In this document: positions 11,417 to 21,496 of the stretch, piece by piece
Layout: each line of letters opens with the position of its first letter
Position numbering within the stretch: position 1 is the stretch's first letter
Assembly (NCBI GenBank): GCA_037355855.1
Contig: CM074759.1
Coordinates: forward strand, 6,200,001 to 6,264,000
Length of the DNA: 64,000 nucleotides
Direction: 5' to 3'
Origin: Pseudo-nitzschia pungens
Lineage: Eukaryota; Bacillariophyta; Bacillariophyceae; Bacillariales; Bacillariaceae
The notes under the pieces: generated by a model
The model's input: the letters and a program-made list of their open reading frames with translations, nothing else
The model's database searches: none
What the model was told of the DNA's origin: nothing
Translations under genes and position numbers: made by a program

Positions 11417-11762
11417 TGTCATATCTCTGGAAACCAGAGGTCGACCGAATATAAAAATAAAGTGATTGATAATCTTGTAAAAAGAAATTATGATAAGAAT
11501 TATGATTTTGGAAACTAAGATAAAAATGAATGTTCTCTCGTACAACGTCGTGTTGTTTATCTTGATAAAGAGCAAACAGACATAGAGAAGCTTTTGCAAT
11601 ATATATATTGCAATATATATATTGTCATATATATGAAAAGGTCATAAGAACCTGAGTCACGGTCATAGGTCATTTGGTCATAGGACTTGAATAGAAACAG
11701 GGTTTGTTTCTTAATACATAAATAGATTGTTTCTTGTTGTCGTAGTTTCGGGATATACGACA
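11417..11762 (-). repeat. gypsy LTR (5' LTR in element sense)
   Basis: 346 bp copy identical by eye to 5968-6313, followed by the TCCGA target duplicate at 11763-11767. As the upstream LTR it should carry the element promoter; the ATATAT-rich block at about 11597-11634 is the likely TATA region. Confidence 0.93.
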
Positions 11763-12116
11763 TCCGATTCGAAGTCATTTTTAGAGCCTGTTGGAGCATG
11801 TGTGGTCTGATCGCAAGTACTCATTTTTTGTTCGCCAAATTTTGTACCGAACAAAAGTAAAAATCAAATCCATTAGTACTATTTACTGTTATAGGTCCCG
11901 CAACGAATGAATCAATCATCATCATTTTTTTCACACGCAACGAAGCGATCACGAATCAATCATGTCGGAAACTGAATGAATGAATCCATCTCTCAATCAA
12001 CAGCCAATCATCCAAGCAGGAGCAAGGTTACCGGTAACTTACCATACGACCACGACCACGACTACGACTACCAGTACTGTACTACAGTGCTTCGTAGCAA
12101 GCAACCTTGCACCATC

Positions 12117-14174
12117 ATGTTGGTGAACGCAAAGCCGGCACTTTGTCTGTCGCTGCTGTCGGCATGGATTGCGAGCGGCTTCTCGTTGGTGGTTCCGGGA
12201 ACGACGACGAATCACGGTCACGATCACGATCACGATCACGGTCCAATCTCCGCCGCTATCACCCGCGGGGCATCCCAGCCGTGCGATGCAGCGAACGACG
12301 CCCAGCGCACGGAACCAACCATTCCGAGGCGGGTCTTTTGGTCGGCCGCGGGTTCCGGTGTCGCCCTGGCCACGGGCCTCTCGCCAGCGGCCGCTTCCGC
12401 ACCGCGAGAGGACCGGCACGCCACGAGCTGTTCGACGGATTGCGGCGGACCCCGAGCTCGCGTCCTGTCCCTGACGCTGCGGTCGCTTCCGGTCAGCGGG
12501 TGCTGGGCCGTGCCGGTCACGCTCGCCCGGAGTCTCGACGACAACGAGAGTGACAGTGATAACGACGGCGAAGTCTTCTTTACGTATCTCGCCGTGGTGG
12601 ACACGGGATCGCCGTTTTTGACGGCACCTCCGGCCGCGATGCGGACGCTGCGACCCAGCAACAAGGGCAGGGCTGCTGCTTTCGCAGCTGTGACGGCGGC
12701 GGAAACCGCAATGGTGGGGCATCCTGCTCGTGCCACCCGCCACGTGCCTTTTGCTTGGGTCGAGCGTTTCCGAAGCAAAGCAAACCAACAACAGCAACAG
12801 CAACAACAACAGCAACAGCAACAGCAACAGCAACAACAACAACAACAACAACAACAAGACGATCCAGACGACGTGAGCGACGAACAGTACGGAAACACAA
12901 TCGGGGGAATCCAGTGGAGAATCGCGCCGTATCTGACGCTCGTCGGAAACGGAGAGGTCGACGCCACTGCCGCCGCCGAACCGGAAGCGATCCTCGTCGC
13001 GGACCAGAGCGACGTGGTGGTGGGAATTCCTTCGGCAACGGTCATCGAGGAAACCGGCGGCATTTTTTTTGGTCTCATGACGGTGGATGCCGCTCGTCCG
13101 ACACCCCTCCAGCAACTCGGATACGATGCCTTTCGCTTGCGGTTCGGTGGCGGAACCAGTGGCAAAGACAGAGACGAAGCGGCGAGCCTCGGTAATCGTG
13201 CGACGACTCCCAACAACGACGATGTGAAGCTGGAATTGTGGGGTGGAACGCATCGGCAACGAGAACGGCAACGGCAACGGCAATCCGACGATGTATCGTC
13301 AACGAATCCGTCGTCGATCCCATCCCTGATCCACCCCACGGATCCGAGCTCGATGAGCCTTTTCGATCTGACCCCATTCGGACCCAACCTGCACCACTAC
13401 GCGGTGGTATGTGACCGATTCGAGTGCTACTGGGACGACGACGACGGCAACAACCGCAGTCGCAATCGCAGTCGCAGTCGCGAGACCCTTGCCTTTGAAT
13501 GCACCGACAGCGCAGACGGGACCAGCCGGATCTGCACGGACGACCACGACCACGACGACGACCACGACAACGGCGGCGACGATCGCGGGTTTCGATTGTC
13601 TCGTCCGCTGATCGCGGTCTTTGACACGGGACTGTCGGGGTGCATTTTTTCCGACACGCTGTGGGACGAAATTCGAGACGTTCGAACCGCCCGGAAACGG
13701 CAACGGCAACGGCAGCTGCGACGACCAGCGGCGAGCGGCAGCTCTACTGGTGACGAGCCCACCGACGTGGCAGCGAATCCTTCCGGTTGCACCGTTTGGC
13801 TCCCCACCCAGTGTCGTGGCACTGCCTCTGGCGGCTCCACGTTGGACCGTGGTGCTGTCACCGTCGATGGCGCCGTGCGATTGTCGAGCGTTCCCGACTA
13901 TTGGCGATTCCAGTCCTTTCGGTTGCCCTGGTGGTACGCGGACATGGATACGAACGCGGAGTCGGATTTTGGTTCGAACTCAAACTCGAACTCGAATCCG
14001 AACTCGAATCCGGACGCTCGTCCCGAGCAGCGCAGAGATCACGACGATGATTACCGGTCCAACAATTTCCCGCACGTGGTGGTCCTGGGATCGGCGTTCT
14101 GGAGGAATCCAATCGTTCGGGAGCTGGCCATCGACACGGTGAGCCAGCGGGCCAAGATTGCAACGGCGGCGTAG
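12117..14174 (+). CDS. pepsin-like aspartyl protease with predicted thylakoid-lumen targeting
   Basis: The 685-residue protein has two aspartyl-protease active-site motifs, VVDTGS (Asp162) and VFDTGL (Asp503), as expected for a bilobal A1-type enzyme. The N terminus looks tripartite: a signal peptide (residues 1-20), an ASGF motif at 19-22 like the diatom ASAFAP plastid-import site, a His/Asp-rich transit region, and then a twin-arginine segment (RR at 71-72, hydrophobic 78-92, AAASA before a likely cut at 95). This suggests ER, plastid, then thylakoid lumen by the Tat route. A poly-Gln run (about 224-247) and several Asp/Asn/Arg-rich repeats enlarge the loops. I chose the ATG at 12117, which starts the signal peptide; an upstream in-frame ATG at 11976 adds 47 residues that would mask it. 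Residues after the second DTG (LSG rather than the common TGT or SGT) are unusual, so activity is not assured. Confidence 0.7.
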   Translation: MLVNAKPALCLSLLSAWIASGFSLVVPGTTTNHGHDHDHDHGPISAAITRGASQPCDAANDAQRTEPTIPRRVFWSAAGSGVALATGLSPAAASAPREDRHATSCSTDCGGPRARVLSLTLRSLPVSGCWAVPVTLARSLDDNESDSDNDGEVFFTYLAVVDTGSPFLTAPPAAMRTLRPSNKGRAAAFAAVTAAETAMVGHPARATRHVPFAWVERFRSKANQQQQQQQQQQQQQQQQQQQQQQQQDDPDDVSDEQYGNTIGGIQWRIAPYLTLVGNGEVDATAAAEPEAILVADQSDVVVGIPSATVIEETGGIFFGLMTVDAARPTPLQQLGYDAFRLRFGGGTSGKDRDEAASLGNRATTPNNDDVKLELWGGTHRQRERQRQRQSDDVSSTNPSSIPSLIHPTDPSSMSLFDLTPFGPNLHHYAVVCDRFECYWDDDDGNNRSRNRSRSRETLAFECTDSADGTSRICTDDHDHDDDHDNGGDDRGFRLSRPLIAVFDTGLSGCIFSDTLWDEIRDVRTARKRQRQRQLRRPAASGSSTGDEPTDVAANPSGCTVWLPTQCRGTASGGSTLDRGAVTVDGAVRLSSVPDYWRFQSFRLPWWYADMDTNAESDFGSNSNSNSNPNSNPDARPEQRRDHDDDYRSNNFPHVVVLGSAFWRNPIVRELAIDTVSQRAKIATAA
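12784..12856. repeat. CAA/CAG microsatellite coding for poly-Gln
   Basis: About 24 consecutive glutamine codons, CAG and CAA mixed, inside the aspartyl protease gene between the first active-site motif and the rest of the first lobe. Confidence 0.9.
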
Positions 14175-15626
14175 GGCATGGACCGTGCGGGCGGTGTTCT
14201 GCCCGATGCGAGGCGATGCTTCCGCTCCGCTCCGTTTCGTTTCGTTTCGTTCCGTTCCTTCGGGTCGAGATTGGATTGTCTGCGAGACACGAAAAGCTCC
14301 CCCCGAAAGGGGCAGGCAACAACAAGTTGCGCAAGCTGTTTTCATGGTGTTTCGAAGAATGTTTGTTTCGCATTCTGGTGACGCCTACCGTTGACGCGAC
14401 GCATAGATCCGATTTTCTTGCACCATCCTGTCAACCTCGACTTTGACACAGCGGGAACTCAATCGGCATCTATCGGTCGCAGTTCTTCTTGCCCGGAGGA
14501 TCTCGAGTCGGGAGGGCAACGCATACGGTATCATTCATTCAGCTCACGCTTTACCAAGTCACCGGAGTTCTCTCTTTGATTTCGGCACCGTCTGTCCTGT
14601 CACGAGGCCCGTGACCAAGGAGGAACAACAACCGAAAATCCTGGTTGAGGCTCTTGAGAAGTATTTCGAGTCAATGAACTTTTGGAGGATTTCGTCCCGG
14701 ATTCGTGCAAAAAAGCGATAGATAGATAGATAAAAATCGTCCTTCTCTGGAACAATTGGGCCCCAGGCACCGAAGTCGAGTAATGCAAAAAAATAATAAC
14801 GACCCGAGAGTATCACGCTCTCTTCGCTTTCTGTCGAGCAAGCCAATATACTAATGCATAGCGATTTTTTTTTTCTGGTTCTTTCCAAACTTGGAGCCGG
14901 ATCGAAGGGCATGTTCAATGCATTCAACAGTCAAAACAGATAGTATCATCTTCTATTTCAATCAAAACTGGAACTCCAGAGATTACCTGTAGTACAGAAC
15001 AATGAACTTTGGAAAAATCCCAATTGGTCTACAAACAGAAAGAGAGAAAAAAAGAGGGAAGGGGGGTGGGTTTCAGCAGTGCTGCTGACCATTGCCTGCT
15101 AGTGCTTGCCACTGAACTCAATTTAACTAGCAGCACTCATGGCATTATCTTCCCACTTTCTGTCCAAAATGAGTTTGATGCTGAGATGAACCCTGGCTGT
15201 GGCATGGAATGCGTGTTCCTACTAAACGTAATCTTGATTGATTGAATTCTTGTCAAGATGAGAATGGCTTTCTGGCAGCCTCTCGTAGAGAATTTTGTTG
15301 TCGTACTATTACCTACTGGTACCGTACGTCTACTTCGTACGAGAACTACGTATTTTAGTTATTAAAATCATGCTCTCACATTAGTTTTTCTCCACGCGGA
15401 AAGGCCGGGCGGTGGTTAAAGCTGATGGAAAAACTCGTAATTCATCCGATGATCGATGATTGGGGTGGCAATGGGAAAAAAATACTGTAATAGAAGTTGC
15501 AATTATCCCACTCGACCATCAAACCGATCGACGAAGCGTACGTGCCAAATTCAAAACGGTCTCCGCCCCGAACGCAAGGAAAAGCAAAAAAAAAAGCAAA
15601 CCCAACAAATCATCGCAAAAAAGACA
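14175..15626. other. intergenic region
   Basis: About 1.45 kb between two plus-strand genes. Frames such as 14559-14927 (-) and 14443-14721 (+) show no domain and no codon pattern like the neighbours. A GT-rich, pyrimidine-poor stretch with (GATA)n at 14715-14730 and an A-rich leader just before 15627 are visible. The A-rich leader fits a 5' UTR of the next gene. Confidence 0.5.
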
Positions 15627-16265
15627 ATGGTCCCGGTTCCACGATCCCCATTCCTCTGCCTGTTCGTCTTCGCGACAGCCTGCCTGTTCCGGCAAGTTGA
15701 CGGCCGAAAGATCGGCCTTCCGTTCGTGTCGAATTCCAAGAAGCAAGACTACACGCCACTGGTCTTCTTTACCTATCCGAAGGGAAACGTTCGGGAGTGC
15801 GACGAGATGGAAAAGGTCGTGTCGGAGGTGGAGCGAGAACTGAAGGTTCGCGTGGAACGAATGGACATTGCCCGGGACGCCGGCGCCAAGGCCGCGATGC
15901 GACTGTTGACCAGCCAACAGGGCCCACCGTTTTTGTATCACAGGGAGTCCTGCCAGGTCATCCACAGCTCGTCGCACAGAGAAAATAAGTTCCAAAAGCA
16001 GAGCAAGGATGCGGGCGCCGACCAGAACGAGGAAGGGATCGACAAGTCCCGTGTCGTTGCCTGGGCCAAGGGACGGTACTTGCCTCCTCCCGGAGTGAAA
16101 CTGGGCGCGACAACGGGTGTCAAGAGCAGTGCTCCCGTCGTAGTGTCACAGGAAGACAACTCATTGGATCAATCGGAGTTGATCAAGGAATCTTCTCTGA
16201 CTCCCGAGCAGTTGGAGGGCAAGAGGGCAATGGAGGAACGAACAGAGGCCGCGAGCAAGAACTAA
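15627..16265 (+). CDS. small secretory-pathway protein with thioredoxin-like fold
   Basis: A 212-residue protein starting MVPVPRSP with a clear signal peptide (hydrophobic about 8-24). It is followed by a region that reads like a thioredoxin fold: a beta strand PLVFFTY, a helix around DEMEKVVSEVEREL, a second strand VRVERMDI, and GPPFLYHRES, in which the proline pair is where the cis-proline would be. It has single cysteines (RECDE and ESCQ) but no CxxC, so redox catalysis is doubtful and a binding or chaperone role is as likely. The C terminus is charged and probably disordered. The frame is open upstream to an ATG at 15456, but the signal peptide and the A-rich leader favour 15627. The specific function is not recognised. 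Confidence 0.65.
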   Translation: MVPVPRSPFLCLFVFATACLFRQVDGRKIGLPFVSNSKKQDYTPLVFFTYPKGNVRECDEMEKVVSEVERELKVRVERMDIARDAGAKAAMRLLTSQQGPPFLYHRESCQVIHSSSHRENKFQKQSKDAGADQNEEGIDKSRVVAWAKGRYLPPPGVKLGATTGVKSSAPVVVSQEDNSLDQSELIKESSLTPEQLEGKRAMEERTEAASKN

Positions 16266-16643
16266 TTTCAGCTAGAAGTCAACCGCTAAAAGTTTCTAGA
16301 TTTAGACCATTGTTGTGTAACACCTGCTGCACGATTTTATTTTTTTGCGATTGTTCCTACAGTTGGTTGATCTTTTGTTGCAAATCCGCTAACGTCTACG
16401 TGAAGTTTCAACATGGATACTATAATAATACATACCAAACGCTTTTCACATTTCATTTCGATAGGACACAAAGAGCATTGACACTTTCTTCGAATGTTCA
16501 GAAGATTTTTCACGCTGTAAAAAAATCATTTAGTAACAATTATCCGAACAACAAATCGGGCAATGTTTGCCATCATTCACCGCTATCTCTAAATTTTGCG
16601 AGGACTTTCTCCCAAATCATAGATCGTGGATAACTGAAACCAC
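16266..16643. other. intergenic, convergent 3' UTRs
   Basis: AT-rich stretch between the stop of the thioredoxin-like gene (+) and the stop of asparaginyl-tRNA synthetase (-). No ORF with a recognisable domain. Confidence 0.5.
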
Positions 16644-19037
16644 CTAGAATTCGGCGTTCTGTGGGTATCGAGGGAATGGAATGACGTCGCGGATGTTCTG
16701 GAGTCCGGTAACGAACAGAATCAAACGTTCGAACCCAAGACCGAAACCCGCGTGCGGAACGGTTCCGTATCGGCGAAGATCAAGATACCACCAAACCTGT
16801 TTAGGATCGAGTCCCATTTCTTCGCATCGCGTCTTCAATACGTCCATCCGGTGTTCGCGTTGCGATCCTCCAATGATTTCACCAATCTTGGGAACCAAAA
16901 TATCGGCGGCAGCGACCGTCTTTTGATCTTCGTTCAATTTCATGTAGAAGGCCTTGATGTCTTTCGGGTAATCCATCAAGACGACGGGCTTCTTGTAAAC
17001 CTTTTCGCACAAGTATCGCTCGTGTTCCGATGGAAGGTCAATTCCCCAGACAGGTTCTTCTTCGAACACAACACCGTCCTCTTTGACAGCCTTCTGCAAA
17101 ACTTCAATCGCTTCGGTGTATGTCAATCGCTGCATTACAAATAAAAGAAATTGTGAGGATCAAAAGTTCGCAATTCAAAGCATCATAAACGTATTGAAAA
17201 ATCATAGAAGTTGGCAAAACGAGAAGCACCCATCCTCTTGTTCAGTAGATTTGAATGATGATTTATGCAAATTCGTCACAATGAATTTCGGAGAGATTCC
17301 CATTGCGTTTTCTTCGTCATTACAAGAGGTGAAACGGAAGTTCGAAAACTTCTCGTTGATGCCAGCCTCAGCCAGAAAGCAGGTATCGTTGGTTCAGGAC
17401 AGGCCCACGCATATTACAATCCGGGCTCAATTTTTATTCACGTACCTTGAAGGGGTTGTCCAAGACGTTCTTCAATCGATCCCGGAGTCCGACCTCACCG
17501 TGGGGGCTGTTTTCAAAAAATTCCAAGTCCTCTTGGCAGTTCTCGAGAGCGAATTGCACACAGTACTTGAGGTAGTCCTCGGCCAGGTTGATGTCGTCGG
17601 TCAGATCGGCGAAGCAAATCTCGGGTTCGATCATCCAAAACTCGGCCAAGTGACGTCCCGTGTGCGAGTTTTCGGCCCGAAAGGTTGGGCCGAAGGTGTA
17701 TACGTCGGACAAGGCGCAGGCGTGTGTTTCTACGTTGAGCTGCCCCGACACCGTCAGGTTGACGCGCTTTCCAAAGAAATCCTTGGAATAGTCGACGGCT
17801 CCAACCACCTCTTCGTGGACGGGTTTGGTGGGGTCGATCTTGGCCTTTTCCTTGGCCGCCTGCTTGGCTCGGCGCTTCAGCTCACTCTTGGAAAGCTTCG
17901 AAGTGTCTTCGACCTGTTCGACGCCATTAAAGATTAGGGGAAAAAAGAAAAGATGTACGGTGAGTGGGATCCGCGTTCCGGGCGCTTTCCTGATCGTTCG
18001 CGTCGTATCATACGGCCTAAAAAAGGAGCAAGCGATTAATCTTACAGGTGGCGGTTCGACCTTCGAAAGCTCGATATCGGTGGCAAGGTGATCCGATCCC
18101 AGCATCGTAGTCACACCAAACTGCTCTCCGGCGCCCTCACAATCGGCTCCGGTCAAGATTGGGGTGTGAATGTACAAAAAACCGTGGTTGTGGAAGAAGT
18201 TGTGCGTTGCGTAGGCCATGGAGTGTCGGATTCGCATGGCCGCGGCGTGCACTCGTCCACGCGGTCTCAGGTGGGCGTGGTCTCTCATGTGTTCCAGGGT
18301 GTGTGCTTTTTTGCTCATGGCGTAAAAGGCTCCTCCGACTTCCGTTCCCTCAAGGTTTCCACCGTAGACAGCGCCCAAGAGCTTTCCGGTGGTGACGGCC
18401 AGCTCGACGGCTTGTTCCGCACCCTGGGAGGGAATGAGGGTTCCGACCATCTGAAAGGAGGCACCGGTTCCACCGGAGGCTTTGCACTCGGCGAAACCCT
18501 CACATTTTTCGGCATCGAGAACGCACTGGATAGATTGTCCGGTCGACCCATCATTGAGTTCTACAAAGAGCAGCTGTCCCTTGTTGGCATTGCGTGTGGT
18601 TTTGCACCATCCGGCAACCGTGATGGTTTGGTTGAGATATTCGGCTCCATCGTTTTTCAACACTTCCTTGATACGGATGCGGTGACGCCGGTACAAGTTG
18701 GCCTGGACCGGAGTAGGTGCTCCGTTCAACATGACTCCCCCCGTGCTGCACTTGGCTGCGAGGTCGCTGGCAAGCTGCAGGGTGAAAACGCGACACGACG
18801 CAACGCAGCGAGAAGAAGTAGTCGGAGCACAAAACAAACAGCAGCAAAACGACGAAACGCACGAGACGGACAAACGAGACGGACACGCAATAACACATCG
18901 AATTGTGAGAATTTTGGGGGTTGGCGAAGAACGGATTTAATGGGAAGCCACCTGCGTCGGACGCAACTCGTTCGTTGCGTCGCTCATACACCTCAGAAGA
19001 GCGCTGCCAACCCAACACTCACCTCGTCGGTCGACAT
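16644..19037 (-). CDS. asparagine--tRNA ligase, 4 exons
   Basis: Joined exons 19037-19023, 18774-18046, 17913-17446 and 17129-16644 give 565 residues, the normal size for a eukaryotic cytosolic class IIb AsnRS, which charges tRNA-Asn with asparagine using ATP. An OB-fold anticodon domain ([21 protein letters not shown]) is followed by the class II core: motif 2 with FRAENS (Arg327) and [11 protein letters not shown], and motif 3 GFGLGFER at 532-539. The end QNAEF and the RDVIPFPR loop are typical of the family. All introns are GT-AG and phase 0: 18775-19022 (248 bp), 17914-18045 (132 bp) and 17130-17445 (316 bp). The first exon codes only MSTDE. A lysine-rich insertion ([18 protein letters not shown]) follows the second intron. 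I see no organelle-targeting leader. Confidence 0.92.
17914..18045 (-). other. 132-nt stop-free, frame-preserving intron of the AsnRS gene
   Basis: Donor GTAAGA after CCACCT, acceptor GTCGAACAG, and a pyrimidine stretch CTTTTCTTTTTTCCCC inside. Its length is divisible by three and it has no stop in the reading frame, so a retained copy would add 44 residues. Removing it restores a normal AsnRS alignment between EPPP and VEDTSK. Confidence 0.75.
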
Positions 19038-20497
19038 GGCTTCACTGCTGCTAATTTATTTTCAATTTGTAGAAAATAGTAAGCACTCGATGTATCGTGC
19101 CTCAGCTGTCTTGCGATAGAACTTCACTAGACTTGTTCTTGTACGAGTTGACAGACAATAATTAATCTTACTGGATTCTAGAGCGGGATCCCTGGAATCT
19201 CGAAACCTGCACTGGTGGATTGCCGACCTGCAGCAACTTACTGTAAGGTTACCGTAGGAGAAGCCAAGCCCAAACCCTGTTCTGCTTTCAAACACTGTCA
19301 CAAGTTTTTCGATTTTTTTAAAAATTGAGAATGCCATCCATTTTCTCTGCCTTGTCTGTGTGTGAGGTGCAGAAGAATCCGTCATTTTTTCGCGAAATCC
19401 GTGGTGGTTCAATCCTGTCTGTCGTACGTGTGGGTGATGTGGAGAGATTATGATTTACTTCGTAGATGCAGAATGCTTCCGAACATATGGAAGGTACGTA
19501 CTTTGTAGTGATAAAGACGTTACGGTAATGTTAATTTGTTCTTGCAAAGACTGCTGCTTTTGGAACTAAGGTTTACAAGGTACGAGTAATTTACCGTAAC
19601 CTTACGTGTAAGGTTAATCTTACTTGTAATTACAAGTACGAGTAAGGCGTAATGATCATGAAAAATTGAAATCTGATCACTAACACGATTTCCCATACTA
19701 TGCTGTGAGTATCTTACTCGTACATTTTCCTGTTGTTGCTACATACCGAACCCTTTTCTCTGGGCCTGAAAAATCGTCTGAGACCTTTGCAGCTGGTCAC
19801 GTGAGGAACGACATCATGGTCTGGGGAAGCAGAAACTTCCAATACTCTCTAACAATCTGATTGTCTCAAATCCATCCATATTCTACACACTTTATGAAAA
19901 TTCTCACTCCTTGGTCTTTCATCATTTGGAATTATTGCTTTTGATTGAAAAACAGATGTTTGCTTCGAAGCTATTACCAAATCGTGTGCAATTTGCGAGT
20001 GTTGTGATGAGAAAATCTATCATCGTTTTTGTTCCTTGCACAAATGTGGAACGGCAGAAGTCACCTGGACGTTGACACCAATCGCCGATAAATATCCATT
20101 AAGAGAATGTCGAATGGATTCAAACATCGATCAGTAATTCTTGCATCGTGCTTGCGCATTGATTGTATTTTCTGCAGCAACTGGCCTGATTCGTGGCCAT
20201 TCTAATGCCATCATGGAATGTTGTTATTTTTCTCTCGTCTTGGTTACATCGATGAGCGACGCTAAGAGACGCTTTTTTTTCGCCTTCGATTTTTGAATAT
20301 TCTGGATTTTATGTTGTTCCGATTGCACTGTATATGGAACCTCAAAGTTTCAGTGCATCTCAATAAAAAGGTCAAAGATGAGAAAGCAATACCAGCTTTC
20401 TCCTTCTTGTTAGTGATCCAACTTGGCCAAGGCTGGAATTGGATTTTGCAAATACTTCGCGTCTCCGGTCTGTGAGTCGAGTAGAATAGTCAATTCT
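19038..20497. other. intergenic region upstream of AsnRS
   Basis: About 1.46 kb between the AsnRS start and the end of the next minus-strand gene. It holds a dense cluster of the GTAAGGTTAC / GTAACCTTAC motif and its inverse at 19240-19260 and 19560-19650. No domain-bearing ORF was seen. The rest is AT-rich and unremarkable. Confidence 0.5.
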
Positions 20498-21496
20498 TTA
20501 ATCCGGGTTCATTCCTTGATCGTTGCACGTGGAGGATGAAAATTGCAGCAAACCGATTTCGAGATGCCTCAGCTTCAACTCAAGAATTTGCACGGTGGGC
20601 TGCTCTTTCGCTAGAGAAAAGCGAGAAATTCGTTTGCCCTTCTCCTCTATGTGCACCACGTACATGAGGAAATGAGAGCCCAGAGCATCGCAAGACACTC
20701 TGGTCAAATTGTTTCAGATTCGAACGACAAATAGCCATGGAATTCACAAGGACGCATCCGGCATTCACAATTGATCGAGTGCAACTTGCACTTTTTGGTT
20801 CCAATCGTACAGAAATGGATTTTCTTCCCTCGTTATCGCCGCGACCGCTATGTTTTTCTCGACCATGTATTGCAGCGTAACGGCCAAACTCAAATCGACG
20901 AGTGTGTACGAAGCGTCGTCACTGCTATCACTACAAGTGGGAGCAACGGCAGGAGACACAATGCACAACGGGCACTTGCTATTTTGGCGTGAAGACTCTT
21001 GCTTCGACAAGTGTTCGTCAATCGTTTTCAGTGCAGAGGTCAACTCGATTTCTGCGGTCTTCTTGCTGGTGCCTTCTTCGCAAGCTAGCAAGGATGACAA
21101 CGGGAGTTCTATAGAGGTCCAAAAGTAGTTCAGCCACCCATTTATCATGGCCTCGTCTGTAATAGAAGTTCCCATCAAGTTGTTCCACATAGTAGCCGTC
21201 GTCGTATTTCTCGACGGTCGATTCGCTGCCGCCATGAAAGCGAGGAATCTCATCATGGCGCGAGATGTTGCAACGGCTACAACTTCATCGTCGTCGTATA
21301 ACACGAGCAACACCAACGACTTCGCCAAATGGGATTCTTGCCTGCATTCCTCGGAGGTCGCTGTCTCGACAACGATCGGAAGACCTGCACATCTCCGTGC
21401 AATCAGAAGAACTTTTTTAGCGACAAGACCCGCAAGCTCCTCGGGCGTCCCCTTCAGGACGAGGTTTGTCGGGCGGGAAAGCTGTTGATGGTTCAT
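20498..21496 (-). CDS. GST C-terminal-domain protein, probably two exons
   Basis: The main frame (21496-20765, 243 residues) has the helical GST-C layout seen in GST-like parts of eEF1B and multi-synthetase-complex proteins: WLNYFWTSIELPL, a pairing helix, ALKTIDEHL, then YTLVDLSLAVTL, which corresponds to the usual TLADI helix, and FLYDWNQKVQVAL. Function beyond a protein-binding or GST-like role is not clear. A 69-bp GT-AG intron (20768-20700) would join it in frame to 20699-20498 and give 309 residues ending in NDQGMNPD. The downstream exon reads like real protein (FLMYVVHIEEKGKRISRF). Without the intron the gene stops at 20765. Proximity to AsnRS is suggestive only. Confidence 0.55.

Larger units (their letters stand above)
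5968..11762 (-). mobile_element. intact Ty3/gypsy LTR retrotransposon
   Basis: The 5,795-bp element is read on the minus strand. Its LTRs are 346 bp each, 5968-6313 and 11417-11762, and look identical by eye. Each starts TG and ends CA. The 5-bp target duplication TCCGA is present at 5963-5967 and 11763-11767. One uninterrupted gag-pol frame runs between the LTRs, with the gypsy order protease, RT, RNase H, integrase. A purine tract precedes the 3' LTR. Identical LTRs, an intact frame and a perfect target duplication indicate a recent insertion that could still be autonomous. The base right after the 5' LTR in element sense starts TTGTAATTAC rather than TGG, so the primer site is not of the usual tRNA-CCA kind or is displaced. 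Confidence 0.95.
4973..11950. mobile_element. long-TIR DNA element split by a gypsy insertion
   Basis: The left end (4973 to about 5100) and the reverse complement of the right end (about 11810-11950) match over more than 100 bases with small indels. They share GATCGCTTC at the tip, then GGGACCTATAACAGTAA, then TACTAATGGATTT. With the gypsy element and one target copy removed, the original element would be about 1.2 kb. It has no coding capacity, which fits a MITE or foldback element. I could not find a convincing target duplication. The interior next to the insertion is a degenerate tandem array (5327-5880). Confidence 0.5.

Noticed and set aside
12039..13387. Long minus-strand frames opposite the aspartyl protease (up to 414 codons)
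   Set aside because: Low-complexity Leu, Cys and Arg runs created by the antisense of GC-rich and CAG-repeat coding DNA; no domain.
14559..14927. 122-codon minus-strand frame between two genes
   Set aside because: No domain, no match in composition to neighbours, and overlapping frames of similar length on the other strand.
18775..18873. An N-terminal extension of AsnRS from the frame open to 18873, which could look like an organelle leader
   Set aside because: The frame has no ATG (it begins with TTG), and a clean intron with a 5-codon first exon (MSTDE) explains the sequence.
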